NCBI GenBank assembly: GCA_024398715.1
Contig: JAKSIP010000018.1
Span: forward strand, 1-37,397
DNA from: Bacteroidaceae bacterium
GTDB taxonomy: Bacteria; Bacteroidota; Bacteroidia; Bacteroidales; Bacteroidaceae
DNA: 37,397 nucleotides
Direction: 5' to 3'
Position numbers and translations under genes: made by a program. The stretch's first letter is position 1. Each line of letters opens with the position of its first letter. This document shows positions 8,200 to 16,684 of the stretch, piece by piece. The notes below the pieces were generated by a model, which ran no database searches, was not told the origin of the DNA, and was given only the letters and a program-made list of their open reading frames with translations.

Positions 8200-9177
8200 A
8201 TGAAAATTGGAGATATAGAGTTCGGAAATAATCCGGTGTTTCTTGCACCTATGGAAGATGTTACTGATATTGCTTTCCGTATGTTGTGCAAGTCTTTCGG
8301 TGCAGACATGGTGTATTCCGAGTTTGTAAGTGCCGATGCCCTGATAAGGTATGTGAACAAGAGCATGAACAAACTGACTCTATGTGATCAGGAACGCCCG
8401 GTAGCTATTCAGATATACGGTCGTGATGTTGAATCCATGGTAAATGCCGCAAAGATTGTTCAGGATGCAAAACCCGATGTGCTTGACTTGAACTTTGGCT
8501 GTCCTGTCAAGAAGGTTGCTGGAAAAGGCGGTGGGGCAGGACTGTTGCAGAACATTCCTCTCATGCTTGAAATAACCCGTGCTGTTGTAAATGCCGTAAA
8601 CATACCTGTTACAGTCAAAACGCGTCTTGGCTGGAACGATGAATCCAAGATAATTGTAGAACTTGCAGAACAATTGCAGGATTGCGGTATTTCCGCTCTT
8701 ACCATTCATGGGCGTACACGTGCACAGATGTACACCGGAGAGGCAGATTGGACACTGATAGGAAAGGTTAAGGAGAATCCGCGCATGCATATTCCCATTA
8801 TAGGCAATGGAGACATAACTACACCGGAGCGTGCCAAAGAATGCTTTGACCGCTATGGCGTTGATGCCATTATGATAGGACGTGCAAGTTTTGGCCGGCC
8901 GTGGATATTCAAAGAGGTGAAACACTATATTGAAACCGGAGAACATCTTGACGGCATTACTCCCCAGTGGCAGATAGATGTGCTTAAAAGTCAGGCAGAG
9001 CAGAGTATAGAGCGCTTGGGTGAGCATGGCGGTATTCTGCATATCCGCCGTCATCTTGCGGCCAGTCCTGTTTTTAAGGGCATTGCTGATTTTCGCCGTA
9101 CCCGTATTGAGATGCTGCGTGCAGAACATAAAGATGAACTGTTTGGGATTCTTGACAGAATAAGTGCGATGTTATAA
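8200..9177 (+). CDS. dusB: tRNA-dihydrouridine synthase, DusB-like
   Basis: 325 aa FMN enzyme reducing specific uridines in the tRNA D-loop to dihydrouridine. Motifs: FLAPMEDVTD (FMN-binding strand 1), NFGCPVKKV with catalytic Cys101, GGGAGLLQN, TIHGRTRAQMYTG, IGNGDI and IGRASFGRPWIF, the normal Dus order; the C-terminal helical RNA-binding part contains HIRRHLAA. The GCPVKKV/GAGLL pair resembles DusB rather than DusA or DusC. The ATG lies only 15 bases after the T-run of the preceding terminator, and no consensus promoter fits between. The next gene starts 8 bases after the stop. Confidence 0.9.
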   Translation: MKIGDIEFGNNPVFLAPMEDVTDIAFRMLCKSFGADMVYSEFVSADALIRYVNKSMNKLTLCDQERPVAIQIYGRDVESMVNAAKIVQDAKPDVLDLNFGCPVKKVAGKGGGAGLLQNIPLMLEITRAVVNAVNIPVTVKTRLGWNDESKIIVELAEQLQDCGISALTIHGRTRAQMYTGEADWTLIGKVKENPRMHIPIIGNGDITTPERAKECFDRYGVDAIMIGRASFGRPWIFKEVKHYIETGEHLDGITPQWQIDVLKSQAEQSIERLGEHGGILHIRRHLAASPVFKGIADFRRTRIEMLRAEHKDELFGILDRISAML

Positions 9178-9185
9178 TTTTTTGA

Positions 9186-10427
9186 ATGATGCAAAGGTCA
9201 GATTTTGAAATAATGGCTCCTGTAGGGAGTTGGGAGTCTTTGGCGGCTGCTTTTAATGCAGGTGCAAACTCAATCTACTTTGGAGTTGAGCAGTTGAACA
9301 TGCGTTCACGCTCGGCAAACCATTTTACTTTGGACGATTTGCGCAGTATAGCAACGCAGTGCAATGAACATGGCGTCAAGAGTTATCTTACTCTGAATAC
9401 GGTCATGTATGGAGAGGATATCCCTTTGATCCATGAAATAGTTGACGCCGCTCTTGAAGCCGGTATCTCTGCAATCATTGCCTGCGACATTGCGGTTATG
9501 ACATACTGCAACAAGGTTGGAATGGAGGTGCATCTCAGTACCCAGCTTAACATCAGTAATGTTGAGGCTCTCAAGTTCTATGCCCAGTTTGCAGATGTTG
9601 TTGTGCTTGCGCGTGAGCTGAATCTGAACCAGGTACAGGAAATTTACCGGCAGATTGGGGAACAGAATATTTGCGGTCCAAAGGGCAATCCCATAAGGAT
9701 AGAGATGTTCTGTCACGGCGCTTTATGTATGGCTGTGAGCGGAAAATGCTACTTGAGTCTGAACGAACTTGGTGCCAGCGCCAATCGCGGGGCGTGTATG
9801 CAGGTGTGCCGCCGCGGCTATATTGTCCATGACAAGGAAAGTGATATTGAACTTGAAGTGGATAACCAGTATATCATGTCTCCAAAGGACCTTAAGACAA
9901 TACGTTTTATGGACCGTATGATAGAGGCCGGTGTACGGGTTTTCAAGATTGAAGGCCGTGCCCGCAGTGCCGAGTATGTAAAGACTGTTGTAGAATGTTA
10001 TAACCAGGCTATTTTATGTTATCTTGACGGAACAATTTCCGATGAAAAGAAGGATTGTTGGGATGAGCGTCTTGCCACTGTGTTTAACCGTGGCTTCTGG
10101 GACGGCTACTATCTTGGACAGCGTCTCGGGGAGTGGAACAGGAAATACGGCTCGTCGGCAACCGAGGTGAAAATGTATGTGGGCCGCTGCACCGATTACT
10201 TTTCCAATCTTGGTGTAGGTGAGTTTCTTATTGAGGCCGCTGAGATAGAGCAGGGAGACAAACTGCTTGTCATGGGACCTACAACAGGTGCAGAGTTTTT
10301 TACCTTGGACGATGCCCGCGTTGACCTGAAAACAGTACAGAGAGTTCCGAAAGGTGTAAAAGTCTCTTTCAAAACTCCCTGTAAGGTCCGTCGCTCGGAC
10401 AAGCTCTACAAAATAGTCAAGTCCTGA
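9186..10427 (+). CDS. Peptidase U32 family protein, TrhP-like RNA hydroxylation enzyme
   Basis: 413 aa. It carries the U32 signature: EMFCHGALCMAVSGKC (176-188), then SANRGACMQVC with Cys204 and Cys208; these clustered Cys probably bind a metal or Fe-S centre. Other family blocks are the start IMAPVGSWESLAAAFNAGA and FKIEGRARS. Older annotations call this family collagenase-like protease. In E. coli the members TrhP (YegQ, about 450 aa) and RlhA (YdcP, about 650 aa) are needed for prephenate-dependent 5-hydroxylation of tRNA U34 and of 23S rRNA C2501. Length favours TrhP, but RlhA is possible. Being 8 bases after dusB, it is probably in one RNA-modification operon. ATGs at 9186 and 9189 are both usable. 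The stop lies 3 bases from the convergent aminotransferase stop. Confidence 0.8.
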   Translation: MMQRSDFEIMAPVGSWESLAAAFNAGANSIYFGVEQLNMRSRSANHFTLDDLRSIATQCNEHGVKSYLTLNTVMYGEDIPLIHEIVDAALEAGISAIIACDIAVMTYCNKVGMEVHLSTQLNISNVEALKFYAQFADVVVLARELNLNQVQEIYRQIGEQNICGPKGNPIRIEMFCHGALCMAVSGKCYLSLNELGASANRGACMQVCRRGYIVHDKESDIELEVDNQYIMSPKDLKTIRFMDRMIEAGVRVFKIEGRARSAEYVKTVVECYNQAILCYLDGTISDEKKDCWDERLATVFNRGFWDGYYLGQRLGEWNRKYGSSATEVKMYVGRCTDYFSNLGVGEFLIEAAEIEQGDKLLVMGPTTGAEFFTLDDARVDLKTVQRVPKGVKVSFKTPCKVRRSDKLYKIVKS

Positions 10428-10430
10428 GTC

Positions 10431-11759
10431 TTATTTTGAGTGATCCCGGTTGAACTGTTTGAGACGTTCTTCCAGGATGGGGAACTGGTCGTTACGGATG
10501 TTTGACGAACAGCCGCGTATGCCTTGGCGTGTTGAACCGGTAGTTGACAATACAATTCCGCTTATTCCGTAGTACAGCAGTTCGTGCAGGAATTCTCCGC
10601 CTTCCATATCTTCCCCATTGGGCAGCTTATAGCCGAATGTGAAGAAGAAACCGTCGCTTACCGGCTCATCCAGGTCCTTGTCATATGTGATATGGAACCC
10701 GTTCTCAAGCATGAGTTTTTTGATGATATTGGTACGGCGGGCATATTCGCGTATCTCCTCGCGGAAATTGAAAACGCCGTCGCTGGCGGCTTTCATCATG
10801 GCTGCCATGGCGCACTGTGCAGAGTGTGTCACGCCGGAAGACATGGTGTACAACATGTTGTATGCGTAACAGGCACCGAAACGTGATATGCTGTAGCGCT
10901 TCTGAAGCGTTTCATAGCTGCGCTTGAACAGTTTGTCTGCAATGCAAGCCATGGCAATACGTTCGCCGGCGTAACTGAATATCTTGGATGCGCTTAGCAT
11001 CATAATGTAGTTGTCAGTATAGCGCGATACTGTCACCGGATACGGGGAGACGAACGGTGTGCCCAGCCCGTCGCGGCGGAAGTCCATTGTAAGGTATGCA
11101 AGGTCTTCAATGACAATGACATCGTACTTTGTGGCAAGTTCGCCTATTGTCTTGAGCTCGCTGTCCGTAAGACACATCCAGCTTGGGTTGTTGGGGTTGG
11201 AATATATCATACAGGCAATGTTGCCCTGGGCAAAGTAGCTCTCAAGTTTGGGCCCCAGCTTTTCTGCGCGATAGTCGCTCAAATCAAAAGAGGCTTGTTT
11301 GGCGCCTATGACCTGTGCCTGCATCTTCTGTACGGGAAATCCGGGGTCAACATACAGAATGGTATCCTTTTTGGGATCCAACTGTGTGCAGAGCAGGAAA
11401 GATGCAAATGTACCTTGCATGGCACCGCTGGTAGGGATACAGTTTTTTGCAGGAATATCGGTGTCCAGGAACGCTTTTACAAAACGCGATGCCTCTGTCT
11501 TCAAGTCTGCAATACCCTCAATATTAGGATATTTTGCGGCAACGCCTTTCTGCAAAGCTGCACATTGTGCTTCAATACCTACTTTTGCGGGAGGAATACC
11601 GGGAATACCCATCTCAAAGTGGATGAATTCCTTTCCGGTCTCTTTCTCAGCATTTGCAACTACGGCACCAACCTGACGGATTGACGCTTTGTTCAAATCG
11701 CTTATCTCAAGCTCCGCAAGAGTCTTGTCAATTATGCTTTTTTCAATAGGTGTACTCAT
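10431..11759 (-). CDS. PLP-dependent aminotransferase (class I/II), probably aromatic amino acid
   Basis: 442 aa from the ATG at 11759, one base after the iorB stop; an upstream TTG at 11786 is a poorer start. Fold-type I motifs: SNPNNPSW, IEDLAYL (Asp for the PLP ring nitrogen), SASKIFSYAGERIA with PLP Lys259, and Arg residues in STRQGIRGCSS for the substrate carboxylate. The gene is last in the minus-strand iorA-iorB operon. Because IorAB use arylpyruvates, I infer this enzyme transaminates Trp, Phe and/or Tyr to those keto acids. Substrate choice cannot be read from the sequence; a general or branched-chain aminotransferase remains possible. Confidence 0.85.
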   Translation of the reverse strand: MSTPIEKSIIDKTLAELEISDLNKASIRQVGAVVANAEKETGKEFIHFEMGIPGIPPAKVGIEAQCAALQKGVAAKYPNIEGIADLKTEASRFVKAFLDTDIPAKNCIPTSGAMQGTFASFLLCTQLDPKKDTILYVDPGFPVQKMQAQVIGAKQASFDLSDYRAEKLGPKLESYFAQGNIACMIYSNPNNPSWMCLTDSELKTIGELATKYDVIVIEDLAYLTMDFRRDGLGTPFVSPYPVTVSRYTDNYIMMLSASKIFSYAGERIAMACIADKLFKRSYETLQKRYSISRFGACYAYNMLYTMSSGVTHSAQCAMAAMMKAASDGVFNFREEIREYARRTNIIKKLMLENGFHITYDKDLDEPVSDGFFFTFGYKLPNGEDMEGGEFLHELLYYGISGIVLSTTGSTRQGIRGCSSNIRNDQFPILEERLKQFNRDHSK

Positions 11760-11760
11760 A

Positions 11761-12333
11761 TCACTTGCAGTTTCTTCCAAGTTCAAGTGCTTTGATGTTC
11801 ATAGCAACAATGTCATCTCCCTTGCGCCCGAAAATTGTTTTTACGCTGTCACACAATTTTTCAAAACTGATGCTCTTGAGCGCCTTTGAAGCGGCACCCA
11901 GAAGAATCATGTTTACTGAGCGTGACAGGTTGTTTTCCTTTCCTACTGTATCTGTGTCAATAAGAATAAGGTTGCTTATCTGTTTCAGTTCTTTTATGAT
12001 ATTCTCTTCCTGTGGGTAGTTTGGAATATTGACAAACGGATTGGACGATGTGATAATCCATCCGTCTTTTGCAAGGAACTCCTTGTAGCGCAGTGCTTCC
12101 ATGGGCTCCATTGCTATGATTATGTCTGCACCTCCCTGAGGAATAAGGTCACTTGCAATTTCAGTGTCGGAAATTCTGAGATTTGACTGCACGTCACCGC
12201 CGCGTTGGCTCATTCCGTGTACTTCTGCCTGTTTGATGTAAAGACCTTCTTCAAGAGCAGCCTGTCCTATGATGGTGGCAATGGAAAGTATTCCCTGACC
12301 ACCTACTCCAGCCAAAATTATGTCTGTTTTCAT
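11761..12333 (-). CDS. iorB: Indolepyruvate:ferredoxin oxidoreductase, beta subunit
   Basis: 190 aa, the 2-oxoacid oxidoreductase gamma-type subunit. The N-terminal GVGGQG (9-14) and HGMSQRGG, with the DLIPQGGADI and EPMEALRY blocks, are hallmarks of this family. It pairs with IorA to decarboxylate aryl pyruvates oxidatively to aryl-acetyl-CoA plus CO2, passing electrons to ferredoxin. Its ATG overlaps the iorA stop as ATGA (12330-12333), which suggests translational coupling and 1:1 production. The aminotransferase gene follows after one base. Confidence 0.9.
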   Translation of the reverse strand: MKTDIILAGVGGQGILSIATIIGQAALEEGLYIKQAEVHGMSQRGGDVQSNLRISDTEIASDLIPQGGADIIIAMEPMEALRYKEFLAKDGWIITSSNPFVNIPNYPQEENIIKELKQISNLILIDTDTVGKENNLSRSVNMILLGAASKALKSISFEKLCDSVKTIFGRKGDDIVAMNIKALELGRNCK

Positions 12334-13928
12334 TTCTTTGATTTTGCTTTACGTTTCAATGTTTGGATACACTCTCTGCGCGGAATGATTACTGACAAGC
12401 CTTTGTATGCAATCTCTGTGCGCAGAATGTTTGTAATCTCTTCCATGTTCTGTGGAAGCGGAACAACAACTTTAAGATGTTCCGGATCAACTCCTATACC
12501 TTGACAGATGGCTTCAAATTTGCCTGTTCCCTGTGAATCCTGACCTCCGGTCATACCTGTTGTAAGGTTGTCGGAAATGATTACGGTAATTGGTGAATTT
12601 GCATTTACTGCATCAAGCAGGCCTGTCATACCGGAGTGGGTGAATGTACTGTCACCGATAATGGCAATTGCAGGGAACAGACCTGCATCTGCGGCTCCTT
12701 TTGCCATTGTGATTGATGCACCCATATCTACCGTACTGTCAAGTGCCTGATATGGTGGTAGAGCACCAAGAGTATAACAGCCTATATCGCCGAAAACTTT
12801 GGCACCCGGAAATTCTTTTACTACAATGTTGATGGCCTCGTAAACACTGCGGTGTCCGCAACCCTGACACAAGGCGGGCGGACGGTTGACAACCGTTTCG
12901 GCCTTTTCAAGGTGTGGAAGCGGCTTCATGTTGAGAGCGGCTTTTACAATATCGGGATTAAGTTCTCCCGTACGCGGAAGAGCACCGCTCAAACGGCCTG
13001 TTATGTTGCAGTTCTTGTTGTTGGAAAGAATTCCTTTTATCTGCTCCTCAACGAAAGGCTGTCCGTCTTCAATTACAAGCAGGTTGTCACATTGTGAAGC
13101 GATACGCTCCACTGTTTCTGCAGGAATAGGGTATTGTGATAATTTCAATACCGGAAAATCTATGCCGTCGGGATAGCACTCATTAAGGTAATTGTATGTG
13201 TTGCCGCAGGCAATGGCACCCATTTGGAATCTGCCCTTGTACAATTCGCATCTGTTGAACGGGGAGTTTGTCGATTTGCTCATCAGAATATCCTGCTTTT
13301 CAATCAGACCTGCATATCTGCGGCGGGCAATTGCCGGCAGAAGAACCCAGTCTTTAGTCCCGTTTACAGGATTCAATGCATTCTGTGCCTGTTTCTCTCC
13401 CATTTCGACTACGGCACGGGAATGTGCAAGTCTTGTAACGGTTCTCATCAGTACCGGAAGTTTGAGCTCTTCTGACAGGCCGTATGCGTATCCCATCATA
13501 TTGTAGGCCTCCTGCTGTGAGCTTGGCTCAAGTACCGGAATAAGAGCGAATTTTCCGTAGAAGCGTGAATCCTGTTCATCTTGCGATGAGTGCATCGAGG
13601 GATCATCTGCGACCAAAACCACAATACCGCCGTTGACGCCGGTAATGGATGAATTGATGAAGGGATCTGCTGCAACGTTCAGACCTACATGTTTCATGCA
13701 GACCAAGGCACGCTTTCCTGCAAAGGACATGCCGAGAGCGGCTTCCATAGCTGTTTTCTCGTTTGTACACCAGCGGTTGTGAATGTTTTCACCGGTGTTT
13801 TTGCAGTAGTTCTGTATGTACTCCGTAATTTCTGTTGAAGGAGTTCCAGGATATGCATATACTCCGCTGAGTCCTGCATCCAATGCTCCTTGAGCGATTG
13901 CTTCATCGCCCAATAATAGTTTCTTCAT
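12330..13928 (-). CDS. iorA: Indolepyruvate:ferredoxin oxidoreductase, alpha subunit, without C-terminal ferredoxin domain
   Basis: 532 aa from the ATG at 13928 (start MKKLLLGDEAIAQG); a longer open frame to 13985 crosses the promoter and is rejected. The N-terminal pyrimidine-type domain (GVYAYPGTPSTEI, NEKTAMEAALG, MKHVGLNVAADP) is followed by the TPP-binding domain (GDSTFTHSGMTGLLDA, ISDN). Cys354, Cys357 (CQGC), Cys384 and Cys520 could hold one proximal 4Fe-4S cluster. The usual IorA ends with a two-cluster ferredoxin domain (CxxCxxC repeats, total about 600+ aa). Here the protein ends in a basic tail right after PRREC. Product: aryl-acetyl-CoA from indolepyruvate, phenylpyruvate or hydroxyphenylpyruvate. 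Confidence 0.9.
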   Translation of the reverse strand: MKKLLLGDEAIAQGALDAGLSGVYAYPGTPSTEITEYIQNYCKNTGENIHNRWCTNEKTAMEAALGMSFAGKRALVCMKHVGLNVAADPFINSSITGVNGGIVVLVADDPSMHSSQDEQDSRFYGKFALIPVLEPSSQQEAYNMMGYAYGLSEELKLPVLMRTVTRLAHSRAVVEMGEKQAQNALNPVNGTKDWVLLPAIARRRYAGLIEKQDILMSKSTNSPFNRCELYKGRFQMGAIACGNTYNYLNECYPDGIDFPVLKLSQYPIPAETVERIASQCDNLLVIEDGQPFVEEQIKGILSNNKNCNITGRLSGALPRTGELNPDIVKAALNMKPLPHLEKAETVVNRPPALCQGCGHRSVYEAINIVVKEFPGAKVFGDIGCYTLGALPPYQALDSTVDMGASITMAKGAADAGLFPAIAIIGDSTFTHSGMTGLLDAVNANSPITVIISDNLTTGMTGGQDSQGTGKFEAICQGIGVDPEHLKVVVPLPQNMEEITNILRTEIAYKGLSVIIPRRECIQTLKRKAKSKK

Positions 13929-13961
13929 GCTGATATATAATTCTTTTTTATATAAGGTCTG

Positions 13962-13993
13962 CAAAGTTAATGCAATACTTTGCAAAAAACAAA
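13962..13993 (-). promoter_or_regulatory. Promoter of the iorA-iorB-aminotransferase operon
   Basis: On the minus strand: -33 TTTG (13993-13990), a 20-bp spacer, and -7 TAACTTTG (13969-13962), an exact consensus. The leader to the iorA ATG is about 27 bases. Confidence 0.6.
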
Positions 13994-14042
13994 TCTATGT
14001 TCTCTTTTTACTGCAGCGATATCTTTTCATAAAAATAATTAC

Positions 14043-14050
14043 TAACTTTA
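14043..14050 (+). promoter_or_regulatory. Possible -7 element of the rel gene
   Basis: TAACTTTA matches TAnnTTTG except for the last base and lies 20 bases before the ATG at 14071. No clear -33 TTTG is present at the expected distance, so this is a weak call. Confidence 0.3.
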
Positions 14051-14070
14051 CGGCATCAAAACTTAGAGTT

Positions 14071-16329
14071 ATGGCTAATGACAGTTTATTCTCGCCGGAG
14101 GAAGAAAAACGCATAGACGAGGCTTTTGAAACATTGATCAATACTTATCTGCAAAGTCCGCACCGCAAGAAAGTGGATCTTATTACCAAGGCATTCAATT
14201 TTGCCCGTCAGGCTCATCACGGTGTACGCAGGCACTCGGGTGAGCCATATATCATGCATCCTATTGCCGTAGCTCAGATTGTCAGCGGAGAAATAGGGCT
14301 GGGCTCCACATCGATTTGTGCCGCCCTTTTGCACGATGTTGTGGAAGATACAGACTACACTACCGATGACATCAAAGTAGTATTCGGTCCCAAAATTGCC
14401 CAGATAGTTGACGGTCTGACAAAAATAGCCGGCGGTATATTCGGAGAAAAGGCAAGTGCACAGGCGGAGAACTTCAAGAAACTTCTCCTTACAATGTCTG
14501 ACGATATACGTGTCATTCTGGTGAAAATAGCTGACCGTCTGCACAATATGCGCACTCTTGAGTACATGCAGGAACGGAAGCAGTACAAGATAGCAGGAGA
14601 AACTCTTTACCTGTATGCCCCTCTTGCATACCGTTTGGGATTGAATGGGATCAAGGCGGAACTGGAGGACCTTGCATTCCGTTATGAACATCCGCAGGAA
14701 TATCGTGAAATAGCCGCCCAGCTTGAGGGAACAAAGAAACAGCGTGACAAGATGTTTGAAGAGTTCACTCAGCCTATTATCAATAAACTGAAAGCCATGG
14801 GTCTGGATTTTTCAATATCCAGCCGTACAAAAGAACCCTATTCAATCTGGAAAAAGATGAACAAGCAGGGTGTTCCTTTTGACGAGGTTTACGATATTCT
14901 TGCCGTCCGCATAGTATATAAGCCGTTGACCCCGGAAAGTGAACTTACCGACTGTTTCAACATATATCTGGCTCTGACAAATCTATACAAATCCCATCCT
15001 GACCGTTTGAGAGACTGGGTAACCCTTCCAAAGGCCAACGGATATCAGGCATTGCACGTAACTCTCATGAGTGCTTTCGGGTATTGGGTAGAGGTTCAGA
15101 TCCGCAGTGAGCGTATGAACGATATTGCCGAACATGGTATTGCTGCACACTGGAAATATAAAAGCGGAGACAAGGATATAAATTACGAGGATAAGGAGAC
15201 TGAACTTGGAAAGTGGTTGGAAACCATTAAAGAGATTCTGGAGGACCCGCAACCGGATTCAATGGATTTTCTTGATACCATCAAGCTGAATCTCTATTCT
15301 ACTGAGATATTCATATTTACCCCTAAGGGAGAAATAATTACAATGCCGCAGGGCAGTACGGTTCTTGATTTTGCATTTGTAATCCACTCTTTCCTTGGAG
15401 ACCATTGTATCGGAGCCAAAGTCAATCATAAGCTTGAGTCTCTGAATTATGAGCTCAAAAGCGGTGATCAGGTCGAAATCCTTACGTCGAAGAACCAGAA
15501 AATCCAGCCGGAATGGGTGGACTTTGCAACAACTGCAAAGGCAAAGAGCAAGATTCAGAGCGCATTGCGTAAGGAATCCAGAAACAACCGCCGTTTTGGA
15601 GAAGCCTTGTTCAATGAATTTGTACAGAAAGAGGAACTGAAAGTCAATGACCGTATTATGGATAAAATAATACAGGCTCATCATTTGCCCGATAGAGACA
15701 GCTATATGCTGGCTGTGGGTCAGAAACAGATTATCCCCGGTTCAATAGAACGTGAAATAATAAAAGATGCCAATTCAAGCGGATTCGGATTCAGCAGGCT
15801 GTGGAAGAGTGTAACGGGTGGCGATTCCCATAACCTTACCGTTCAGATTGGGCAGGAAAATTTTGCAGATACCATCAATATCAGGAAGGGTATAGTGCTG
15901 ACAGACTCAAACGTTCCGTCATGTCATCTTTCAGAATGCTGTTTACCTGTGCCGGGCGATGACTGTATGGCGTTTATTGACGATCGTCAGCGTGTTTTTG
16001 TCCATCGCAGAAACTGCAGCGAGGCTACCAAGATACAGAGCGGAAAGGGCAACAGAATCACTACGGTGAAATGGGATACGCTGTCTTCAGTATTCCCAAC
16101 AAATATTACTGTTTCCGGTGTTGACGGCATTGCTACCCTGCATAAGATGACCCATATTATCAGTGAGCAGCATGGTCTTAACATTACCAAACTTACAATA
16201 TCAACAACAAAAGGTATGTTTGACAGTGAAATTCAGATCCTTGTCAAGAATAAAGGCTGTATTGTAAAGGTAATGAATGACTTGAAAAAACTGGTCAATG
16301 TCAAAACGGTTGCCCGTTTGGAGCGATAG
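14071..16329 (+). CDS. rel: RelA/SpoT family (p)ppGpp synthetase/hydrolase
   Basis: 752 aa, starting at the ATG in MANDSLFSPEEEK; the open frame extends upstream but across the intergenic promoter region. Domains: HD hydrolase about 30-180 (HHGVRRHSG, catalytic LLHDVVEDT with His88-Asp89), synthetase about 240-370 (SRTKEPYSIWKKM, Asp275 in YDILAVRIVY, PKANGYQALHV, Glu341 in EVQIR), TGS about 406-466 (IFTPKGEI), and ACT at the C-terminus (about 674-752). The intact HD motif and the basic RLRD before the PKANGYQ loop fit a bifunctional enzyme that both makes and degrades the stringent-response alarmone. Its last 29 bases overlap the convergent MerR gene. Confidence 0.92.
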   Translation: MANDSLFSPEEEKRIDEAFETLINTYLQSPHRKKVDLITKAFNFARQAHHGVRRHSGEPYIMHPIAVAQIVSGEIGLGSTSICAALLHDVVEDTDYTTDDIKVVFGPKIAQIVDGLTKIAGGIFGEKASAQAENFKKLLLTMSDDIRVILVKIADRLHNMRTLEYMQERKQYKIAGETLYLYAPLAYRLGLNGIKAELEDLAFRYEHPQEYREIAAQLEGTKKQRDKMFEEFTQPIINKLKAMGLDFSISSRTKEPYSIWKKMNKQGVPFDEVYDILAVRIVYKPLTPESELTDCFNIYLALTNLYKSHPDRLRDWVTLPKANGYQALHVTLMSAFGYWVEVQIRSERMNDIAEHGIAAHWKYKSGDKDINYEDKETELGKWLETIKEILEDPQPDSMDFLDTIKLNLYSTEIFIFTPKGEIITMPQGSTVLDFAFVIHSFLGDHCIGAKVNHKLESLNYELKSGDQVEILTSKNQKIQPEWVDFATTAKAKSKIQSALRKESRNNRRFGEALFNEFVQKEELKVNDRIMDKIIQAHHLPDRDSYMLAVGQKQIIPGSIEREIIKDANSSGFGFSRLWKSVTGGDSHNLTVQIGQENFADTINIRKGIVLTDSNVPSCHLSECCLPVPGDDCMAFIDDRQRVFVHRRNCSEATKIQSGKGNRITTVKWDTLSSVFPTNITVSGVDGIATLHKMTHIISEQHGLNITKLTISTTKGMFDSEIQILVKNKGCIVKVMNDLKKLVNVKTVARLER

Positions 16330-16666
16330 CTTCAAGCCCGTTCTGAATCTCAACAAGCTGGCTTCTTATTTTTGCCAGACGACTGGCCAGTTCTGTAGTA
16401 TTGACCGTTGAATTGGGGTTTTCCTTGATTCTTTTGGCGGCACCCTGCAGTGTCATTCCCTGTTCCTCAACAAGGTGAACTATCAGTTTCAACAATTCAA
16501 TGTCCTGCTGAGTGTACAGTCTCACTCCGCGGTTGTTGGTTTTCGGTTTCAGTTCCGGAAAGTTTTTTTCCCAATATCTGAGTTTTGTCGCAGGCTGGTC
16601 AAACATTTGCGATACCTCTGAAATGGAGTAGTATCTCTTTAAATTTTTTTCGGAAGTCTCATCCAT
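16301..16666 (-). CDS. Small MerR-family transcriptional regulator
   Basis: 121 aa. A winged-helix MerR domain fills about 11-80 (YYSISEVSQMFDQPATKLRYWEKNFPEL, written here as family blocks YYSISEVSQMF and LRYWEKNFPEL). A short C-terminal helix (about 90-115, LASRLAKIRSQLVEIQNGLE) likely dimerises. There is no metal-binding Cys and no ligand-binding domain, so the signal is unknown. It lies 18 bases downstream of the M23 peptidase gene and is probably transcribed with it. The 3' end overlaps that of rel by 29 bases. Confidence 0.82.
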   Translation of the reverse strand: MDETSEKNLKRYYSISEVSQMFDQPATKLRYWEKNFPELKPKTNNRGVRLYTQQDIELLKLIVHLVEEQGMTLQGAAKRIKENPNSTVNTTELASRLAKIRSQLVEIQNGLEAIAPNGQPF

Positions 16667-16684
16667 AATATCGGTCGAATCTGG

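Noticed and set aside
7580..8248. 222-codon minus-strand open frame across the FAS1-2 end and dusB start
   Set aside because: Antisense to two real genes and crosses a strong terminator; composition is that of a shadow frame.
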